DNA of 6,588 nt from Minisyncoccota bacterium (GTDB lineage Bacteria; Patescibacteriota; Minisyncoccia; Minisyncoccales; Minisyncoccaceae). A program made the position numbers and the translations under genes. Shown in pieces: positions 5,164 to 6,588 of this stretch (the stretch's first letter is position 1; the number at the start of each line of letters is the position of its first letter). The stretch covers positions 1 to 6,588 of the forward strand of contig JAQVZN010000030.1 of assembly GCA_028708155.1 (NCBI GenBank), given 5' to 3'. Below the pieces are notes generated by a model. It did no database searches and had not been told where the DNA came from. It was given only the letters and a program-made list of their open reading frames with translations.

Positions 5164-5169
5164 ATTATA
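5164..5169 (-). promoter_or_regulatory. -10 box predicting a leaderless mRNA for the GrpB-like gene
   Basis: The minus strand reads AGTATAATTAAAATATG. The last base of TATAAT is seven positions before the A of the ATG, so transcription would begin at or next to the start codon. The -35 region (TTCTTT at 5187-5192, 17-bp spacing) is weak and lies in the upstream terminator. No other promoter fits between that terminator and the gene. Confidence 0.55.
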
Positions 5170-5182
5170 CTAATATTTATAT

Positions 5183-5208
5183 AAAAAAAGAAGAGTTTAA
5201 AAACTCTT
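5183..5208 (-). terminator. Intrinsic terminator after the thymidylate synthase gene
   Basis: On the minus strand AAGAGTTT (5208-5201) and AAACTCTT (5198-5191) form an 8-bp perfect stem around a 2-nt centre (7 bp with a 4-nt loop in practice), followed by CTTTTTTTAT. It begins 5 bp after the TAA stop at 5213. The plus strand also has a T-rich tail, but no plus-strand gene leads into it. Confidence 0.8.
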
Positions 5209-5212
5209 TTTA

Positions 5213-5920
5213 TTAATTTTTTTTCGCTACAGCTAATGCTATATTCCAGTTGTAATCATAGATATGCAAAGAGTCAGAAATATCAATTACTCTCCACACT
5301 CTAAAACCAAGAGGTTTCGCAATATATTCATTAATCATCCACACAAGCCCGATAAGATTTGCTGTCCAAGCATCAAATAGATCTCTAGATCTCCAATTGA
5401 AATGAACATCTAAACGCTTATTTTCAAGATCGCATCTAAACCAAATCCTCTGAAGACAAGGTGGACTTGTTGATAAATATGAATCTATTTCAGGAACCCA
5501 TGTTGTCATTTGGACCCTATTAGATAAAATCTGCGAATCTTGCTGTGATTTAATTCCCTCTACAGTCGTATTAACTTGATCGTTAGGAAAAAGGAACCTT
5601 CCCATGTAAGTATAGGGGTGTTTTTGAAGATCTTCATCATCAAGTCCTTTTTGCTTTTCAACAAATTCACGAGTATACTCCATAATATATTCATCTAACT
5701 GCTTACCTTTAAACAAGACTTGTGATGGTAATTTTTTATTTAATATTTCTCGAACCCCCTTAGGTCCGATAACTACCATAGAAACAATTTCTTTAGCAAT
5801 TTTTTTGTCTTTAGGGTCACCAAAATTAATTTCGATTCCCTTCTCCATACATTCTTTTACGAGCGCTGTCCACGCTCCTGGAAAGCTATTAACTTCCAAC
5901 ATAGAAACTGGTGCGAACAT
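5213..5920 (-). CDS. thyA: Thymidylate synthase, ThyA superfamily, short archaeal-like form
   Basis: This 235-residue protein would methylate dUMP to dTMP with methylene-tetrahydrofolate. The catalytic core reads SPPCLQRIWF, with nucleophile Cys155, then NWRSRDLFDAWTANLIGL (residues 175-192), then SDSLHIYDYNW (215-225). By alignment to E. coli ThyA these give R177, S178, D180 and N188 for R166, S167, D169 and N177, and H219/Y221 for H207/Y209. Asn188 favours dUMP over dCMP as substrate. Upstream, QVNTTVEGIKSQQDS (115-129), NRVQMTTWVPEID (134-146) correspond to the dimer-interface Arg region. It is about 30 residues shorter than E. coli ThyA, and RSRDLFDAWTANL with LHIYDY looks like archaeal thymidylate synthases. 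A related hydroxymethylase is the main alternative. It forms a single-gene unit: promoter 5958-5986, ribosome binding site AGGTG, terminator 5183-5208. Confidence 0.85.
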   Translation of the reverse strand: MFAPVSMLEVNSFPGAWTALVKECMEKGIEINFGDPKDKKIAKEIVSMVVIGPKGVREILNKKLPSQVLFKGKQLDEYIMEYTREFVEKQKGLDDEDLQKHPYTYMGRFLFPNDQVNTTVEGIKSQQDSQILSNRVQMTTWVPEIDSYLSTSPPCLQRIWFRCDLENKRLDVHFNWRSRDLFDAWTANLIGLVWMINEYIAKPLGFRVWRVIDISDSLHIYDYNWNIALAVAKKN

Positions 5921-5924
5921 TTTT

Positions 5925-5929
5925 CACCT
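5925..5929 (-). promoter_or_regulatory. Shine-Dalgarno AGGTG of the thymidylate synthase gene
   Basis: The minus strand reads GTAGGTGAAAAATG, with AGGTGA complementary to the 16S rRNA tail at normal distance from the ATG at 5920. It confirms the start and is one of only two clear Shine-Dalgarno sites in the window. Confidence 0.75.
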
Positions 5930-5957
5930 ACACACTCAATTGTTAATGTGCAAAGTA

Positions 5958-5986
5958 AAAGTATCAAGAAAGATCCCAAAAGTCAA
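5958..5986 (-). promoter_or_regulatory. Promoter of the thymidylate synthase gene
   Basis: TTGACT (5981-5986) is separated by 17 bp from TACTTT (5958-5963), which is preceded by TG in the extended -10 position (TGATACTTT). Transcription would start near 5951 and give a leader of about 31 nt containing AGGTG. The -35 overlaps the stop codon of the upstream NUDIX gene. The -10 hexamer is only a partial match. Confidence 0.5.
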
Positions 5987-6396
5987 TCTTTTAGTTTTAT
6001 ATACAAATCTTTAAATAATTTTACGTCTTCCGCCATTAAGTCTATATTCTTTTCAAAATCATTTTTATTAAACCAAATTCCATAATCTCCTTCTAAGATT
6101 TTAATCTTTTCTTCAAAATCCTCCTCTACTTTTGTTATAAAAACATCAACTACCGAAACCGGCATTTCATATTTTCCAAAATAATCTAAATTACTAGGAA
6201 TATAGTCTAATTCTTCTTTTACCTCTCTTAATAAAGTCTCTTCTGGGCTTTCATTTCCTTCCGCTCCTCCTCCAAAAAAACCAAACAGTCCAGGATATCT
6301 TTTCGCATCCTTAGATCTTTTTTGAAAAAATATAGAAACAATCCCGTTCTCTATTTTATATGGAGCTATTGTTGAAACTTTTCTTTTTTCTGCCAT
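5983..6396 (-). CDS. NUDIX hydrolase with canonical Nudix box
   Basis: This 137-residue single-domain NUDIX protein has a Nudix box with exact spacing: G43, five residues, E49, seven residues, then R57-E58-V59-K60-E61-E62-L63. The final Gly of the motif is replaced by Asp64. The N-terminal strand KVSTIAPYKIENGIVSIFFQ (residues 6-25) and FGFFGGGAEG (38-47) belong to the same fold. The family hydrolyses nucleoside diphosphate derivatives such as oxidised nucleotides, nucleotide sugars or dinucleotides; the substrate is not evident. The start overlaps the end of the upstream TIM-barrel-like gene by 31 bp, and no later in-frame ATG would keep the fold, so 6396 is the best start. No Shine-Dalgarno is visible. 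It is unlike the NUDIX at 1561-1983 outside the motif. Confidence 0.92.
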   Translation of the reverse strand: MAEKRKVSTIAPYKIENGIVSIFFQKRSKDAKRYPGLFGFFGGGAEGNESPEETLLREVKEELDYIPSNLDYFGKYEMPVSVVDVFITKVEEDFEEKIKILEGDYGIWFNKNDFEKNIDLMAEDVKLFKDLYIKLKD

Positions 6397-6588
6397 GAGT
6401 TATTAATATAATCTAATTCTTTTTCTATCCCATCTAAAGAATTAAAAACACTTTCTATAACAATTGGAACATTAACCTTTCTAGAATAATCTATAATAAA
6501 ATCTTGTTTTGTTTCAAATAATGGATCATGAAGTTCAAAACAACCACTTAAATGATAATGAATAATCTTATTTCTAAAATTATTAATC
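6366..6588 (-). CDS. C-terminal part of a probable TIM-barrel protein (xylose isomerase / AP endonuclease 2-like), 5' end beyond window edge
   Basis: I read this frame on the minus strand from 6587 down to a TAG at 6366-6368; 73 residues of the C-terminus are visible. The segment KIIHYHLSGCFELHDPLFET is followed by a helix and the strand VNVPIVIESVF, then KELDYINNSW. A His-rich strand ending in HD, a helix and a final strand ending in IES resemble the last two beta-alpha units of sugar phosphate isomerase/epimerase-type TIM barrels, where the His, Asp and Glu bind metal. That assignment is inferred from a short fragment and could be wrong. The last ten codons overlap the start of the NUDIX gene in another frame, so the two are likely co-transcribed. 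The frame is open to the right edge. Confidence 0.65.
   Translation of the reverse strand, partial: INNFRNKIIHYHLSGCFELHDPLFETKQDFIIDYSRKVNVPIVIESVFNSLDGIEKELDYINNSWQKKEKFQQ

Noticed and set aside
5805..6014. Plus-strand open frame of 69 codons
   Set aside because: It is antisense to the start of the thymidylate synthase gene and the end of the NUDIX gene and has no recognisable motif or start signals.
1..6588. CRISPR array, transposon, tRNA/rRNA or a known antiphage system
   Set aside because: I saw no spaced direct repeats, transposase motifs, cloverleaf or rRNA-like stretches, and the nucleotide-related enzymes do not form any defence system I know.

Overview
The window is AT-rich (roughly 30% GC by eye) and gene-dense. 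It encodes short, often overlapping proteins, nine of the eleven full or partial genes being complete or nearly so on the minus strand and only one gene lying on the plus strand. Tiny intergenic gaps, ATGA stop/start overlaps, a type IV pilin-like leader ending in KS|FTLIELLVVI fused to a LamG domain, many stand-alone GNAT and NUDIX genes, and a general lack of Shine-Dalgarno sequences together suggest a Candidate Phyla Radiation (Patescibacteria) bacterium, probably Parcubacteria/Microgenomates-like. That placement is an inference. TGA serves as the stop of several genes and TGG encodes Trp, so the code is the standard bacterial one, not the Gracilibacteria UGA-Gly code.

Layout, left to right. 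(1) 1-1983, minus: a four-gene operon transcribed NUDIX hydrolase > CYTH triphosphatase/cyclase-like > GNAT acetyltransferase > MccF-like S66 peptidase. The S66 gene runs off the left edge. Gaps are 10 bp, then overlaps of 14 bp and 4 bp. (2) 1984-2083: an AT-only spacer with a likely promoter and a palindrome. (3) 2084-3253, minus: a LamG-bearing pilin-like surface protein, followed 3 bp later by a MazG/DCTPP1-like nucleotide pyrophosphatase. (4) 3254-3379: a divergent promoter region whose two -35 boxes sit at the ends of a perfect 16-bp palindrome. (5) 3380-4111, plus: an unrecognised protein, possibly DUF5701-like, with a full promoter, a GGAGG ribosome binding site and an intrinsic terminator. 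(6) 4115-5157, minus: a GrpB-like nucleotidyltransferase-fold protein coupled by ATGA to a second GNAT, with a promoter that predicts a leaderless mRNA. (7) 5213-5920, minus: a thymidylate synthase resembling the short archaeal form, with its own promoter, Shine-Dalgarno site and terminator. (8) 5983-6588, minus: a second NUDIX hydrolase overlapping the tail of a probable TIM-barrel protein that runs off the right edge.

Common theme: two NUDIX enzymes, a MazG-like pyrophosphatase, a CYTH enzyme, thymidylate synthase and a GrpB-like protein all belong to families that act on nucleotides or phosphate esters. The GNAT/S66 pair recalls the two self-immunity activities against microcin C-type aminoacyl-nucleotides. 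No established defence system, transposon, CRISPR array or RNA gene is visible. The least ordinary regions are the divergent control region at 3254-3379, the unrecognised plus-strand protein, and the GNAT-S66 coupled pair.
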